From the NCBI RefSeq assembly GCF_035222375.1, contig NC_085890.1:3100001-3164000 (forward strand): DNA of 64,000 nt, in the 5' to 3' direction. This stretch comes from Podospora pseudocomata (taxonomy: Eukaryota > Ascomycota > Sordariomycetes > Sordariales > Podosporaceae). Position 1 is the stretch's first letter. Every line of letters begins with the position of its first letter. Positions 39,047 through 50,327 of this stretch are shown piece by piece. The position numbers and the translations under genes were made by a program. A model generated the notes under the pieces. It searched no databases, was not told where the DNA came from, and saw nothing but the letters and a program-made list of their open reading frames with translations.

Positions 39047-40288
39047 GATTTCTGCTGTCCTCGAAGCTTCTGTAGGAATCCAAACTCTCCAGGAAGAATG
39101 ATCGTCACAAGAATGAGATGTTGATCCACTGCTCGCTGCGGCAGAATGAGAAAAGAAGGCAGAGCTCGGAGCTCGGGAACGCGCGGACCAAGGCAAGATA
39201 TTGCGAGCAATGGATCGAGCTGAACGGCGCAGGCAAGGAACTAGCAATGATCTGCAGGGAAGAGCAATCTCGTGGTCGCTTCCAGCACCCGACCTACACA
39301 GATGGCTGCGGCAAGGAGGTGGAACGTCCAAAGTCTCGTCCGCCAAAGAATGCCCCGTTGGGGAACTATGCTTCCCCCCCAGATCGGTGCATTGTTGATA
39401 TGGTGGCATTCGGCCGAGATTGAAATGTGCAAGTGTTGTGATGGGGGCTAAAAAAAGGTGATGTTGGCGGCACAGTCTGGCGAGAATGGTGGCACAGCAC
39501 CTGCATAGTTCCAACGACCAATGCCCCGGGCCTCATGGAGCATGGAGGAAGCGCCCGTTCAAGAACAGTGCTTCATGTTTCCCCAGCCCGTAAGCACTAC
39601 ACCATGCAGTTGGGTTGTCCGGACTGGGTTGCAAGATAAAACCGGTTGTTGCCGGTTGTTGGTGAGATAGAAAGCCACACAAAGCTCGGTGCTGGTCTCT
39701 CGAGCAAGAAAATGGGGCAAGCCTTGCGAATTCATCAACTCTCGAATAAAAAACAAGAAGGTTTCCCATATGTTGGGCGGTATATTCGCTGATTGCGTGG
39801 ACATGGCCCCTGGGTTCCTGAGTCTTGTATGCTTGCCACTGCAAACAACCCAACATACCACCTACATCATGCCTGTTGGTTGACTCGACACTGAAAAGCA
39901 TCTCTCACCGGGACAACTTCCAAACCCCTTGCTCAAAACAAGCCACAAAAACACCCAACGCAAGCGATACGTGCGGTGCCTAAAGCGAAACTCTGCCAAC
40001 CCAAAAGAAACTTCCTCAAGTCCCGGCCATGTGCCCGTTGGATACCTCTTGTATACCATTCGGCCTGATCAGAGTACTTTCGATGGCACTGCACATTCTT
40101 GACACATGCCAGTACAACTTTTATGGCATATTCCATCAGAGAGGTTACTCCTCCCTCGACTTAAAATGCCAATGCAGATCGTCGATTATCCTTTTGAACT
40201 GCCAGACTTTGGGAAGCCATAACGCCATTGGAGCCTTCATATGGACCAGGTGAAGACTTTTGATTTCATCTGCTTGAAGTCTAGACAG
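39047..40288. other. Long intergenic region, nothing recognised
   Basis: About 1.2 kb. Short frames on both strands lack domains, splice logic and consistent codon use. It is not clearly AT-rich. It may hold the receptor promoter (right of 39046) and old sequence from the neighbouring decayed gene. Confidence 0.4.
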
Positions 40289-41272
40289 TTAATTTTTCCC
40301 GTAATGAAGATAGAGATACCTACCGGAGAATGATTCTCTTAAGACATTCATAATCATGGGATCTTGATTGTCTCTTTTTCTGAGGGCGAGTAAAATGGCA
40401 GCCGCGGGAACGGTAAAGTCGAACTTACCCGAAGTGAATAGTTTGCCCAGCCTGATGGCGAGAAAGGCTTGTTCCCTTTCCACCAATCTGTATAAGCCGT
40501 GAACATTGCGATGCATATGACTGAGCGTCAGCACCTGCCGCAGCGACAGGATGCCCCCATCTTCAACCCGAGACTTCCAGCGCCACTCTTCACCGAGTTC
40601 AGGAAGCAAATAAAACAAGACCTAGTCAATGAGTGCACCGAGATCTGTCTGCACACAGGTACCTGAGATTTTCAGGTCACCTTGTGAGCGATATGCCCCA
40701 AAGTAATTCCCACTCTCACCACCCCTGCTGTATCGAATATCATGCAGCCACCTGAGGGATTTATCTCCTTCGTAGGTCTCTTACTGCTGGAAGTAGTTGA
40801 GTAGTTCCAGCTCGGAAATGAAGGTCGTCGAGGGTAGCTTTGTGGTATCGAGAATCAGAAGTTTGACTTGGTCTCGAAAATCCCGCAAGTGATCGAGGTG
40901 TTCCATTCTGTACAGCGCATACTGCAGCGCAAAGAGAGGCGAGCTGCTCTAGCTTATAAAGTTGCAGTCTGATCCACACTGGAAGGTCAAATGGCTCCTC
41001 AGAAGTTCGGCGGTATGTCGAGGGTCGGTGAGCTTGTGTTGGAATCGCTTTCTAGTATGAGGGTAGAACAAGGCGAAGATATCCAGCTGTTGGGACTCCC
41101 GTGAAAACTCCGTTGTGCAGCGCGGGCGGACGTAGCCGTCAGTTGTTTCTCCGTGGGATTTGGGTGTAAACACGCGAAATAGATATCGTGGAATATGCTC
41201 GCTTCAGAAATTTCGGAAGAAATCGTGTGTTCTTGGTGGAAGAGGGTCGAAAGGAATTGGATCTTGTAGCAT
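40289..41272 (-). pseudogene. DUF7587-like gene, dead copy
   Basis: Degenerate paralogue of the gene at 42198-43656, same strand. Matching stretches include IPRYLFRVFTPKSHGETTDG, LFALQYALYRMEHLDHLRD, LLILDTTKLP, QGDLKISGTCVQTDL and LLPELGEEWRW, in the same order as in the live copy. The copy spans the equivalent of the first exon and is interrupted about four times. The decay looks like transition mutations. The two copies are about 0.9 kb apart, so a tandem duplication followed by RIP-like decay of one copy is a reasonable reading. Confidence 0.75.
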
Positions 41273-42197
41273 GGTATCAGTTTGTTGCGGGCCGTCTCCA
41301 TGGTGACCTTGTCTAAGGTGCTCGACTTGTGCGAAGGGCTGCGGTGATTCTTCCTAGGTGCTGAATGAATGGAGAAGAAAAAGAGGTGAGGCTGGGGTAA
41401 GCCAGATTGCACTCAGGTCAATGGAAGAACTTAATGGAAGAACCTTTGGCTTGATATGTGTGGAAGGGAGTGGAAAAGACAAACAAAGCAGCAAACGCAA
41501 ATGGTGTGTCGTCGGCTAGGTGCCTGAACGGCACGTATCTGGCAGCAGGCCATACACTCGGTCCAATAGAGTTGCGTCACGAATAATAATACCTGCGCAC
41601 TTGGTTGGGCTTAGACCGGTTGCTGTAAATAACCTAACAAAAGAAAAAAGCATTGGTCGGTATCGCACTTCCAGTCCATGTCAACAATCCACTAAATCGC
41701 TATAAACTATCTTCTAGGGCCTTTCAACTATCCTTTAACGCCCTTTTAACAATCTTTTAAAGCTTTAATTACCCTTTAAGCATTATTAACTGTATTTCCA
41801 CGTCTTTCAACTATTCTTGAAGACCTATTAGATATCCCTTAACGCTAAATAATGATCCTTTGAAACATAGCCAAATTCAATATGGATGGGGGGTGTTAGA
41901 TAAGGTAAACAGAGGGCTTCGTAAAGGCGCTCTTCAAACAAAACAAAACGATGTGCTTAATGACCCAATCCATGCCTTCAATTCAGTCTTTCAAAGTCCA
42001 ACTTCACCCATTGCAGTCAATCTGGAAGATTATCAAAATCTCGCCTTCAACCCGGCACAAACTTAGGAAGAGCTATCGGTGCTGGTATGCCTTTGGTCAG
42101 TTCATGTTCGGTCCGTGCTGACATCCCAATGGCCCTTCAAATCTGGCGAAGGGCACATGAGAGTGCAAATAGGGCAGTGACAAAGGACAGTGCTTGC
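41273..42197. other. Intergenic region with AT-rich CTTTAA-type repeats
   Basis: About 925 bp. Between about 41700 and 41860 the sequence is AT-rich and full of loosely periodic CCTTTAA/CTTTTAA motifs spaced roughly 15-20 bp. The remainder is unremarkable. No gene supported. Confidence 0.5.
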
Positions 42198-43656
42198 TTA
42201 CTCCGAGGGCAAGTCCAAATGCGCCATTGCGTCCACGATTAGATCGGTGGGCTCGTCGTGCTCCGTGTCATCATCAGAAAACATTCCATCCACATATTCC
42301 AAATAGTCAAAATGTTCTTGGATGTCTTGGATGAGAATCCTGAACTGCGTGACCTCCGGGAGCGTCAGCTCGGTGGGAAAGCTGGTATCTACTAGCTGGT
42401 AGACATCGGTGATATCAGCTGTAGGAAGTGAAAGTTGTTATCTTTTTAGAGTCATCACAATCCGCTCCGAAGAGAATATACTCACCTTGAAACATTTCCT
42501 TGAAGACGCCGAGAATGACGGGGTCTTGCCGAATTCTTTTTTTGAGGGCAAGAAACATAGCAGCCGCAGGTACTGTGAGGTCCAAGTGACGAGAGTGAAA
42601 CAGTTCGCCAAGGTGGATGGCCTGGAGAACTTCTTCCGTTGAAGCAGGGTTATTCGAGCTGTGAAGCTTCCTGCGAAGTGAAATTATACCTCCACCGCGG
42701 ACGAGATTCTTCCCCCATCGCCATTGCTCACCGAGCACTGGGACCAAGCGGAATAAGCCACGGTCTTTTAGTGACTCAAGATCCGTCTGCACGCAGGCAC
42801 CTGCTATATTCAGGTCACCTTGCGAGAGGTACTCCCCGTAATAATAGCCTTCGTTGTGGCGTTGAAGCCGTAGGTTGAGCAGCTTCTTCAAGGTCAACAG
42901 TTTCTCTTCCGACTGGCATTTGTCGGGTTCGTAAGAAACAAAGAACTGCAGAAGTTCTACTTCGCAAATGAACGTGCGTCGAGGCAACTTGGTGGTGTCG
43001 AGCAAGAGGACTTTTACATCTTTCCAATTGGTCCTAACTCCAGGAGCTACTTTGCCGTTGTGGTCGCGACGATGGTCGAAATATGCGCTTCTGCAAAGCG
43101 CATAATGCAGGGCAAAAAGCAGCGAGCTGCTCCAACTGACAAACGGGCAATCTGAGCTAGCGTTTGGCCAACAGGCGAAGTTGAAATGTCTTCTCAGAAG
43201 CTTAGCAGTATCTGACGGATAGGTAATCCGGTCGGGATAGCGATGTGCAATGTCAGGATGGAATGAAGCGAAGATATCTAGACACTGGGGTTCCGGGTGC
43301 CCTGGGGCCGTTGTAGACAGTGGGCGAACGTGCGAGGTAGTGGTCTCACCGCATGACTTTGGTGTGTATACACGGAAGAGATATCGGGGAATGTCGTTGC
43401 TCCGGAAGTTTTGCAGATGGTCGTTTGGGATTGGAGCGCGTGGTGGATAAAATGGAAGACGCTTCTGAAGTGAGGGGATTGATTGGGGTTCCGATATGGG
43501 TTCAGAGTCTGATTGTAGCACGGCGGCTTGCACTCTGTCTGAAGTGTTGGTCGTTGAATGTAATGGCAGAGACTCTTCGACTGAGGGGCCGGATCCAGGT
43601 TCGGAGTCCAAGTCCGAGTCGGACATCAATGTCACTATTCTTCGAGTGCTGCTCAT
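42198..43656 (-). CDS. DUF7587-like protein (possible ART-like fold)
   Basis: Exons 42486-43656 and 42198-42418 on the minus strand give 463 residues. I start at MSSTRRIVTLMSDSDLDSEP; the frame is open up to 43755 but that upstream part is unlikely. The N-terminal 85 residues are acidic and disordered. The core starts at RYLFRVYTPKSCGETT and contains FVSWSSSLLFALHYALCR, VLLLDTTKLPRRTFICEVEL, YYYGEYLSQGDLNIAGACV and LGEQWRW. I recall this pattern from a fungal domain of unknown function (DUF7587). The succession Arg strand, S-W-S-S, and G-E-Y-L-S-Q resembles the R-S-E pattern of ADP-ribosyltransferase folds, which is inference only. The C-terminal exon is acidic (FSDDDTEHDEPTD). It is divergent from the membrane-protein gene at 44245. 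Confidence 0.72.
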
Positions 43657-44244
43657 TGTCGCGAATTTGGGTGAACCGAAGGATGAAGGTCGGCAAAAGT
43701 CAAAGGGTGAGTTCGATTCTCTTATACACAAAACGAGAGGGCAAGCCTGGAACACGGCAGCAATTGCTCCAGTTCGGGCTCAAGCATTAGTACCCGACGA
43801 TGAGGCTGTAGTTGACACTCTCCCGGACACTCGAGCCAATTACGATCGAAGCCTCCATGTTGTGCAAGGTGGCACATGCAAGACAGCATCCTTACCTATC
43901 CAGAGAGCAGGAGTTATCCATGTATTTTACTTTAGTCTAGCTAGAACTGCAAGACTTACGGCGTCGGAGTGAGGCCAATATGATGCCGGATTGTCCCTTC
44001 CCGTTATTATCTGGAATGTACACGGATTTGGGTTGTTCCGCCTATTCGAAAGCCTGACCGGCAACTGCCTATCAGCGTTGTCAAGCACCGCCACAATCTT
44101 TTGCTCCCCAGGGAATGGTAGTCCCAGACCGCGATTATCATTGCGGCCTATCGCATATAACCCCGCACATAGTTTCTCCGTGGGACGTCCATGGCCTCGA
44201 CCTCCTCATTCGATAGACAGACCCATCCCAACTTGACCGCCACC
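43657..44244. promoter_or_regulatory. Shared divergent promoter region
   Basis: 588 bp separate the start codons of the DUF7587-like gene (minus) and the membrane-protein gene (plus). Both must draw their promoters from here. Plus-strand frames in it are shadows. A CACCATG context lies at the plus-strand start. Confidence 0.5.
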
Positions 44245-45327
44245 ATGTCGTCACCCGATGATACAAACGACACGCTATCCTTAGTGTCATCATTCTACGG
44301 CCCTGGAAACATCAGCTGCTGGCTATTCACCATCGCTGCCGTGCTCGTGACATGGACGCTCAACCCGAGATCCCGCCAACAGGACACTATCACCCTGGAC
44401 TTCATGGCCGCCCTCGCGATTCCATCAATCGCAGCCGGGCATTTGTTCTACCTTGTTTTCTCCCGTCAACGCCAGGATGAGCTAGGCGAGGAAGCACCAT
44501 CTATCGACGGGGCCAATTTATTTACAAGCTCGTCACAAGCAGCCATCCGGTATGCTGCCGCAGTAGAAGCGCCGCTCAATGTGTGTGAAACCTTCTCCAG
44601 TGTGGCTCTTACGATGTTTGTAATAGCGGCATGGAACGGGGGATTTCGCAGAGCTTTCGCTGTGGTGGTTGCCGGCCTATTGGCATTTTCGACCGAGATC
44701 AGTCTCTTCATTCAGACTGCTGGCATCGAAGCAGCTACGTCGAATCTTGGCCGCCCATTTTTGTTCAACTCTCTCGTGACAATGGTTGTAATCCTTGTCA
44801 TGTTGACCTTCTTCCTCGTGGTGCTGCTGGTAATCGGAATGATGGTTGTCGACTTTAGACTCCGGAGACTTGTTGCTATTAGCGACGCAACCCGTACAGA
44901 AATGGAACAGACGTTGAGCCTGAAGATAGCAAACGCACAACGAGTAGAGAGGCTCACGATGTGGCTTACGATTATTCCTTCAGCAGTGTTGGCGCCGGGT
45001 GGCTTGATGGTCGGAATACTATCAGCCACCGGATGGCTTGAGGAGACAACATACATCGCTGATGAGCATGGAAAAACGAGGTTGTTATTCTTCATACCAA
45101 GAAGCATGGCCACTATCACCGAGTTGGACCAGGCGGTTTCCTTGGCTATAGGTATCTTGACGCTTTGCTTCAGTCTTTGGGGTGCACTGAGGGTGAAATG
45201 GCAAGCTGACATAGAGAAACGGGGGTTAATCGATGAGGATCTAGCGAGTGGTCAAGGACTGACTGTCAGGAGCATACTCATGAGTAGCGCGGCAGGAAGA
45301 CAGCTTTTAGAAAGAAACATGGTGTAG
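44245..45327 (+). CDS. Multi-pass membrane protein of unknown family
   Basis: 360 residues, single exon. I start at 44245 (CACC ATG; MSSPDDTNDTLSLVSSFYGP) because the neighbouring paralogue starts at the same point (MSSLPNTDEFSDISSLYGPG). Seven or eight hydrophobic segments are seen, including CWLFTIAAVLVTWTL, FMAALAIPSIAAGHLFYLVF, VALTMFVIAAW, FAVVVAGLLAFSTEISLFI, a very long pair around LVTMVVILVMLTFFLVVLLV, and ITELDQAVSLAIGILTLCFS near the C-terminus. No known transporter or receptor signature. Conserved with the paralogue: YGPG, AVEAPLNVC, and LDQAVSL. It may be a fungus-specific membrane sensor or scaffold. Confidence 0.75.
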   Translation: MSSPDDTNDTLSLVSSFYGPGNISCWLFTIAAVLVTWTLNPRSRQQDTITLDFMAALAIPSIAAGHLFYLVFSRQRQDELGEEAPSIDGANLFTSSSQAAIRYAAAVEAPLNVCETFSSVALTMFVIAAWNGGFRRAFAVVVAGLLAFSTEISLFIQTAGIEAATSNLGRPFLFNSLVTMVVILVMLTFFLVVLLVIGMMVVDFRLRRLVAISDATRTEMEQTLSLKIANAQRVERLTMWLTIIPSAVLAPGGLMVGILSATGWLEETTYIADEHGKTRLLFFIPRSMATITELDQAVSLAIGILTLCFSLWGALRVKWQADIEKRGLIDEDLASGQGLTVRSILMSSAAGRQLLERNMV

Positions 45328-45574
45328 AAATGAGACATCTCGCCCGCCCCAATATGTCCAACATAGGTGCCTTCTGCATCCTGGAAAGCCTGAACAGTGG
45401 TTGTCCTATCACAGAGTGCGATGACCGCCGCCGCATGGTTCTCGCCCACAAAAACCAATCCCAGGCCATAACATTATCGTTAAGACACCAAGCCCAAGCT
45501 GATATTAACCCCACCATCACCTGCTTTTGCCCATCTTGTCACCGTACCCTTTCTAAGTCTAAACTCACCATACG

Positions 45575-46614
45575 ATGTCTTCCCTGCCAAACACTGACGA
45601 GTTCTCCGACATCTCATCCCTCTACGGCCCAGGCATCCTGGTACTGCCTCCTAGCCTCCGTTACCATCACCTGGCTCTTCAACCACAACCAACACGGCAA
45701 AGACACCTTAACCAACGATCTAATCGCAGCCCTTGCCTTCCCAGCCGTGACATCAGGCCACGCGTTGCACCTCATCCTCTCCGCACCACCCTACCGATGG
45801 GAACAATACGGCTGCTTTGACGAGTCACTTCGATTTCGCATCTGGCTCGCGTGTCCCCACGACTTTGACACCGCGAGCATCAACCGGTATTACCGGGCGG
45901 TAGAAGCACCCCTGGCTGTGTGTAACCAGTTTGTTCAGCTGGGAATCATTCTCTTGTTTGCAGCTGCTGGGACACGCCGGCCTTGGAGCGCGTCTTGGAT
46001 CTTTTGCGTATGGCTGCTGACCATGTGGACGGAGTCGGTCATGTTGCTGAAGGGGGGTGTTCGGCTATTTTTCTACTACGTTCTGATGTCAACAGCGTTT
46101 GCATGCTCGTCACCTTGGCTGAATTTCGTTGACAAGTTTGCGTGGGGAATGAGGGGGGATGGTTCGTCAAGTCGCATCATCCCAGCGCATCGACTGGATA
46201 TGTCTCGACTTTTAGACGCTGGCAAGATCGGCGGTTTCCTGATTTTACCTTTCAGTAAATTCTTGATTCGGGTCAAGGATGTTGTCCTGTCGGTGTGGAG
46301 GTTTCGTGATGTCAAAGGCCATCAAGACATTCTCCAAGAGTTTCAAGAACTGTGGTTCAGGCTGGCTTCGTGGCCCTATCCTTCTTCTGTTTTATGTGGC
46401 GAGCTTCATTGTATCAGGATTATACGCACAAAGGGCTCCGTTCCTGGCCCAGGGAGTGTCGTTCTACGGCACCAGAAGTCCAGCGGCGATCACCGGCCTT
46501 GATCAAGCAGTTTCTCTTTCCATAGGAGTTGTGACCTTGGGTTTTAGTATGTGGAGTACTGTCCAGTCGAAGTATAGACAGACTGCTGAAGAGGGCACGG
46601 GTCCGGCGGTCTAG
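45575..46614 (+). pseudogene. Membrane-protein paralogue, frame broken
   Basis: Tandem paralogue of the gene at 44245, less than 250 bp after it. It starts MSSLPNTDEFSDISSLYGPG, then loses one base near 45635 and continues in another frame as SWYCLLASVTITWLF, DLIAALAFPAVTSGHALHLI, RAVEAPLAVCNQFV and later helices. Near 46330 the frame changes again to GPILLLFYVASFIVSGLYAQ and ITGLDQAVSLSIGVVTLGFS. No clean intron explains either change. It is probably a recent pseudogene; an assembly or base-call problem is the alternative. Confidence 0.72.
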
Positions 46615-48009
46615 AGCCATCGATTTACATGAATGCTGGCAGATGGCCTATCGAAGACGAGGAGTGTCGAGCTTGATACTGGAATCAAAGCATTGGCGAA
46701 AGTATACCTTAATCACCGGGAAACGTCAATGCAAACAGCCCTTCGGGACGGCTTATGTTCAAAAGGGCAAGACGGACCGCATTGAGGTGATAATATCACA
46801 TGCAGCATTACCTTGTCCATACTCGCCGCACGTCAAGACGTCTGTAGACACGCCCAAGAAAGGAGTGCCGTGAGACTTCAAGACCCTTTCCCAAACGGCT
46901 CCCCAATGCAACCCAGGCACCCGCCAAGCTCACCCGCCAACTCAGCCTCCCGCACGCGGATTCCTCGCATATTGAGCCCCACCCGGAAGATCGAAAAAAA
47001 GACACAAGGTGCTGACAAGATCAGCTCTCACACACCCTCCTCCCATGGAACAAGCACCCCTGATTGGCCGCCTTACTTCCCGGACCCGGAAAAACACCAC
47101 TGCTGAATCATCTTCTGATGGAGGGGGAAAATCTGACTTCATGTGATAGGAGCGGGGAAGCTGAGCATCTTCAAACCCGTGCCTGAGCATTGACCAGTCC
47201 AAAATAGAGATGGGGGCTTTCATGAGCTCTTCTCAGAATGGCGAAACCCATCAGTATGGTGGCGGCAAGGGCATGCGGGTTCCTACATGGCAGCACTGTA
47301 GAACCATCGCCTCGAAGAGAAGAATACGCAGGGAAAGATATTTAGTGGTAAAGCACGACCGGTTAGGTCTGGTCGAGGTGATCATGCCGCGTAGAGAAGC
47401 TCCTCGACATGGCCGCGATGCTGGTGTATCACAGTATCAGATGATCTGTTGGTGATTCCTGTTGTATGGTATGCTTCGCCGGTCCGATGATTGTGCGTTG
47501 ACTGCGCAAGCGTTTTTGGGCCCTTTCATCCGGCCGTGGGGTCGAGTGCGTAAGGGGTTTGAGATTTGGGACGGAAAGAATGAAGGCTGTTTTTGGCATG
47601 GTTGGTGGTTGTGACACACTGTGCCGCAACTGCTTCCTCTCTCCGGCTCAGCAACCCACCAACATCCCTGGGGCGAGGTGCTCAGTAGAGGTCGAGCTGG
47701 CGATCTGATTGAACCGCGGAAACCAGTGCCTCTCGCTAGATCTGCCTTGTTCCAAGAACCCGGGGTCGCGCTTGAAGCGAGACAGTTTTATTCGTCGTGA
47801 AATGATGGCTTGGGCGGTTGCAAAATAAATGAAGGATACGCAGCATCGGGGCCGGCAGAGCCTCTGGCGAGATTTTAAGCAGATCGTGAGCCACATCCCC
47901 CACGACTGTGGCACCGGCTCTGGAGATCATCTATCCGTAAATCTTCCGCATCTCATGTCCGTTCGGGTCCCGCTGGCTGCAGGGCTTCGCAATCGCCACG
48001 CTGGCCGGG
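46615..48009. other. Long intergenic region, nothing recognised
   Basis: About 1.4 kb. Open frames are short and domain-free. It includes the promoter of the gene at 48010 and probably marks the right limit of the accessory block. Confidence 0.4.
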
Positions 48010-49602
48010 ATGTCAGCTCCCAGTGCAGCCCATGGTGGCACGGCACCATTGGCTTCATTAACTTCCATATTTACGCCTCCGTGCTCCACCACCTGGCTCC
48101 TGACGACCACCAGGTTGCTTTCACAGTACCCGCCCTTCCCAACGGCCGGCCCAGCATCCTGTGACCCGCCCTCCTGGCAGTCCAACATCGCCGGCGGAGG
48201 TTTTTACTATTACTCTCCCGCTGTCTGCCCCGAAGGGTTCCATGTTGGTCCCAGTTGCGGTTTAACCAGGACAAGAACAGCCGAGGGTTTTCCTGCAGTC
48301 GAAAAGGGAGAGACTGTTGCATACTGCGTACCAAAGGGCCTTACTTGCACCACAGATATCACCGACTACCGCGGCGGCGTATGGGGCTATACTCGTGATG
48401 GAACAGCCTGGGGTGCTAGAGTAACAGTTGGGCCAGCAATCCAGATCCGCTGGGTGGAAGCCGACTTAACCTTGTTCGAGACACATCCCCTCACGCCGGG
48501 CTTGACACTCGTCAAAAGCGAAATGGGTGTTGCCACAGCTGTTGCCCGGTCTTTCACCACCGTCATATCGATTGACGATGCCGACTCGACGAGCCTCATC
48601 ATCGACACCACACCAAACCATGATGGGGGGCGAGGGCCTAGTATCGAAACCGGGGGGGGGGCGCCAGACACCAGGGAACTAGACACCGCGGCATCAAACG
48701 GGGGTAATACAAGCGGTTTTGTGATTGGAAACTTGAACCAGGGATCAAGCATCGTGGTGATGGTGGTGGTCTCACTCATCGGAGCACTCATCCTCTCGAC
48801 GATAGCTTGGTGCTTGATCAGACGATATAAGCGGAAAAAGGGACTGGAGAAGGAGATGCAGCATTCCAACAATGCCGCGCATCAGGAAGTTGGACAGCAA
48901 CATCACCGGGCATATGCTCCGGGATCGTCGAGAAGAAGCGGACCGAGACTAGATCCTCGTGAGAGAATGCAGATGGATGCCCAAAAAGTACTGCCATCTG
49001 ACCCTCCAGTTGCCATGAAGAAGCACTTGCCCCAAACAGCCCTGAGGATTGACCCACAACAAAGGCCAAAACCGACTCCACGACGCGGATACTCCGAGCT
49101 CGATACCAGCTCACCAGCTCTTGGGAGCGCACCAAACCCCGCTGAGCTCGAGGGAGACACCATAGAAACACCAGCAAAACCATGGGTTGTCCACCAAAGA
49201 TCATGGCTAAGAAGCCCCTCTGTCTATCACCCTCTCCAATCTCCACGGTCTTTCCGTTCTTCGAGGTCGGCGCGGCGGACGGTGAGAGAATCGTTCGGCG
49301 AAAAGGTCAACGACCCGGCAACAGCGCTGGGACGGCTGAGAATACCTTCAGCTGCAAGGTCGACAATGTCCAGGTCATCGCCCACATCAGCCAGTCCTCG
49401 ATCAGGGAGCTTCTGGCGGATACCGCGAAGCCCAAGGAGCCCCAGGACTCCAACAAGTACCAGATTGAGCCAGCAAATACCCCGACCACCACCAATCAAG
49501 TCTGGTCTCAGCAATGAAACGTCACTGTCGAATACGCCGCCAGACATTCTTGAGCGGCGCGACGGGGAGGGCCCCGGGAGTGGGCATCATGATTCGAGGT
49601 GA
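48010..49602 (+). CDS. Single-pass membrane protein with Cys-rich ectodomain
   Basis: 530 residues, one exon. Residues 25-115 hold six Cys (in TPPCSTTW, ASCDPPSW, AVCPEGF, PSCGLT, AYCVPKG, LTCTTD) in a fungus-typical extracellular module. A Ser/Thr- and Gly-rich stalk follows, then one transmembrane helix at about residues 247-270 (IVVMVVVSLIGALILSTIAW) with a basic stop-transfer (RRYKRKKG). The cytosolic tail of about 250 residues is Pro/Ser/Arg-rich with SPRSPR-type sites, probably phosphorylated. There is no obvious signal peptide at this start, so either the helix is the anchor signal or a short upstream exon was missed. A cell-surface or stress-sensor role is a guess. Confidence 0.72.
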   Translation: MSAPSAAHGGTAPLASLTSIFTPPCSTTWLLTTTRLLSQYPPFPTAGPASCDPPSWQSNIAGGGFYYYSPAVCPEGFHVGPSCGLTRTRTAEGFPAVEKGETVAYCVPKGLTCTTDITDYRGGVWGYTRDGTAWGARVTVGPAIQIRWVEADLTLFETHPLTPGLTLVKSEMGVATAVARSFTTVISIDDADSTSLIIDTTPNHDGGRGPSIETGGGAPDTRELDTAASNGGNTSGFVIGNLNQGSSIVVMVVVSLIGALILSTIAWCLIRRYKRKKGLEKEMQHSNNAAHQEVGQQHHRAYAPGSSRRSGPRLDPRERMQMDAQKVLPSDPPVAMKKHLPQTALRIDPQQRPKPTPRRGYSELDTSSPALGSAPNPAELEGDTIETPAKPWVVHQRSWLRSPSVYHPLQSPRSFRSSRSARRTVRESFGEKVNDPATALGRLRIPSAARSTMSRSSPTSASPRSGSFWRIPRSPRSPRTPTSTRLSQQIPRPPPIKSGLSNETSLSNTPPDILERRDGEGPGSGHHDSR

Positions 49603-50327
49603 TAAGTCGAGGTTTCGAGCTAAAACGCGCCAGGAAATTCGAAAGGCACAGATATGATGCTCCAAAAAGCCGATCACTCGAGTGATGTGCCCTATTTCAG
49701 CCTGACCAGGCCCATATTCGAAGGATCGAGATCGAGATGTCGAGAGAGAAGCGCGCATTGATTCGACAGACAAACACGCCCGCCCATCCGCGCCGTCGTC
49801 GACGAAGCAAACAAGCAAAAAGTTAAAGCTCTTTGCTTGGCACACCTCAGCTCGGATGCAGCACTGACATCTCCCGATCAATCACCCTAAAGACAACGCG
49901 ATAAGCCGATAAAAGCACCTAACTGCCACCCATGCACCCCTCCACAACCGGTCAAGTGCCCCGCAATTCTAGGCCCTTGCGCACCTCTCAGGACAGCTCC
50001 AGTGGCAACACAAGCTGCACGATGAGGAAGGATCACCCGCCAAAGGAACGCTGATGAACGAGACGGATGGTGGACGGCGAGCAGGCTCGATGGAGATGGT
50101 CTGACGTCTGGTATGATATCCTGGGACGATAAATCCTTCCATCTCTCTCGCCTCATCAACCTACTTTCAATCATCTCTTCAACCTTTAAACAAACAACTC
50201 CATCAACTTCAATACCTCTGCCATCTCAGTGCACCAAACCGCCAACAACGACAACCCCACCAAACCACTTACACTAAAAATAACCACCACCACCACCACC
50301 ACCACAACCACTTACACCACCACCACC
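49603..50327. other. Intergenic region with a (ACC)n tract
   Basis: About 725 bp. A CCA/ACC microsatellite runs from about 50283 to 50327 right up to the start codon of the next gene. If the tract were translated from an upstream ATG it would give a poly-Thr run, which I think is leader rather than protein. Nothing else seen. Confidence 0.5.

Noticed and set aside
39533-39901. 122-codon minus-strand frame in the 39-40 kb spacer
   Set aside because: No recognisable domain, and the overlapping frames are equally open, so codon evidence is lacking.
43496-43972. 158-codon plus-strand frame over the DUF7587-like start
   Set aside because: Overlaps the 5' end of the spliced minus-strand gene and the shared promoter; no homology signal.
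49182-49517. 111-codon plus-strand frame inside the membrane-protein gene
   Set aside because: Out-of-frame reading of the Ser/Pro/Arg-rich tail.
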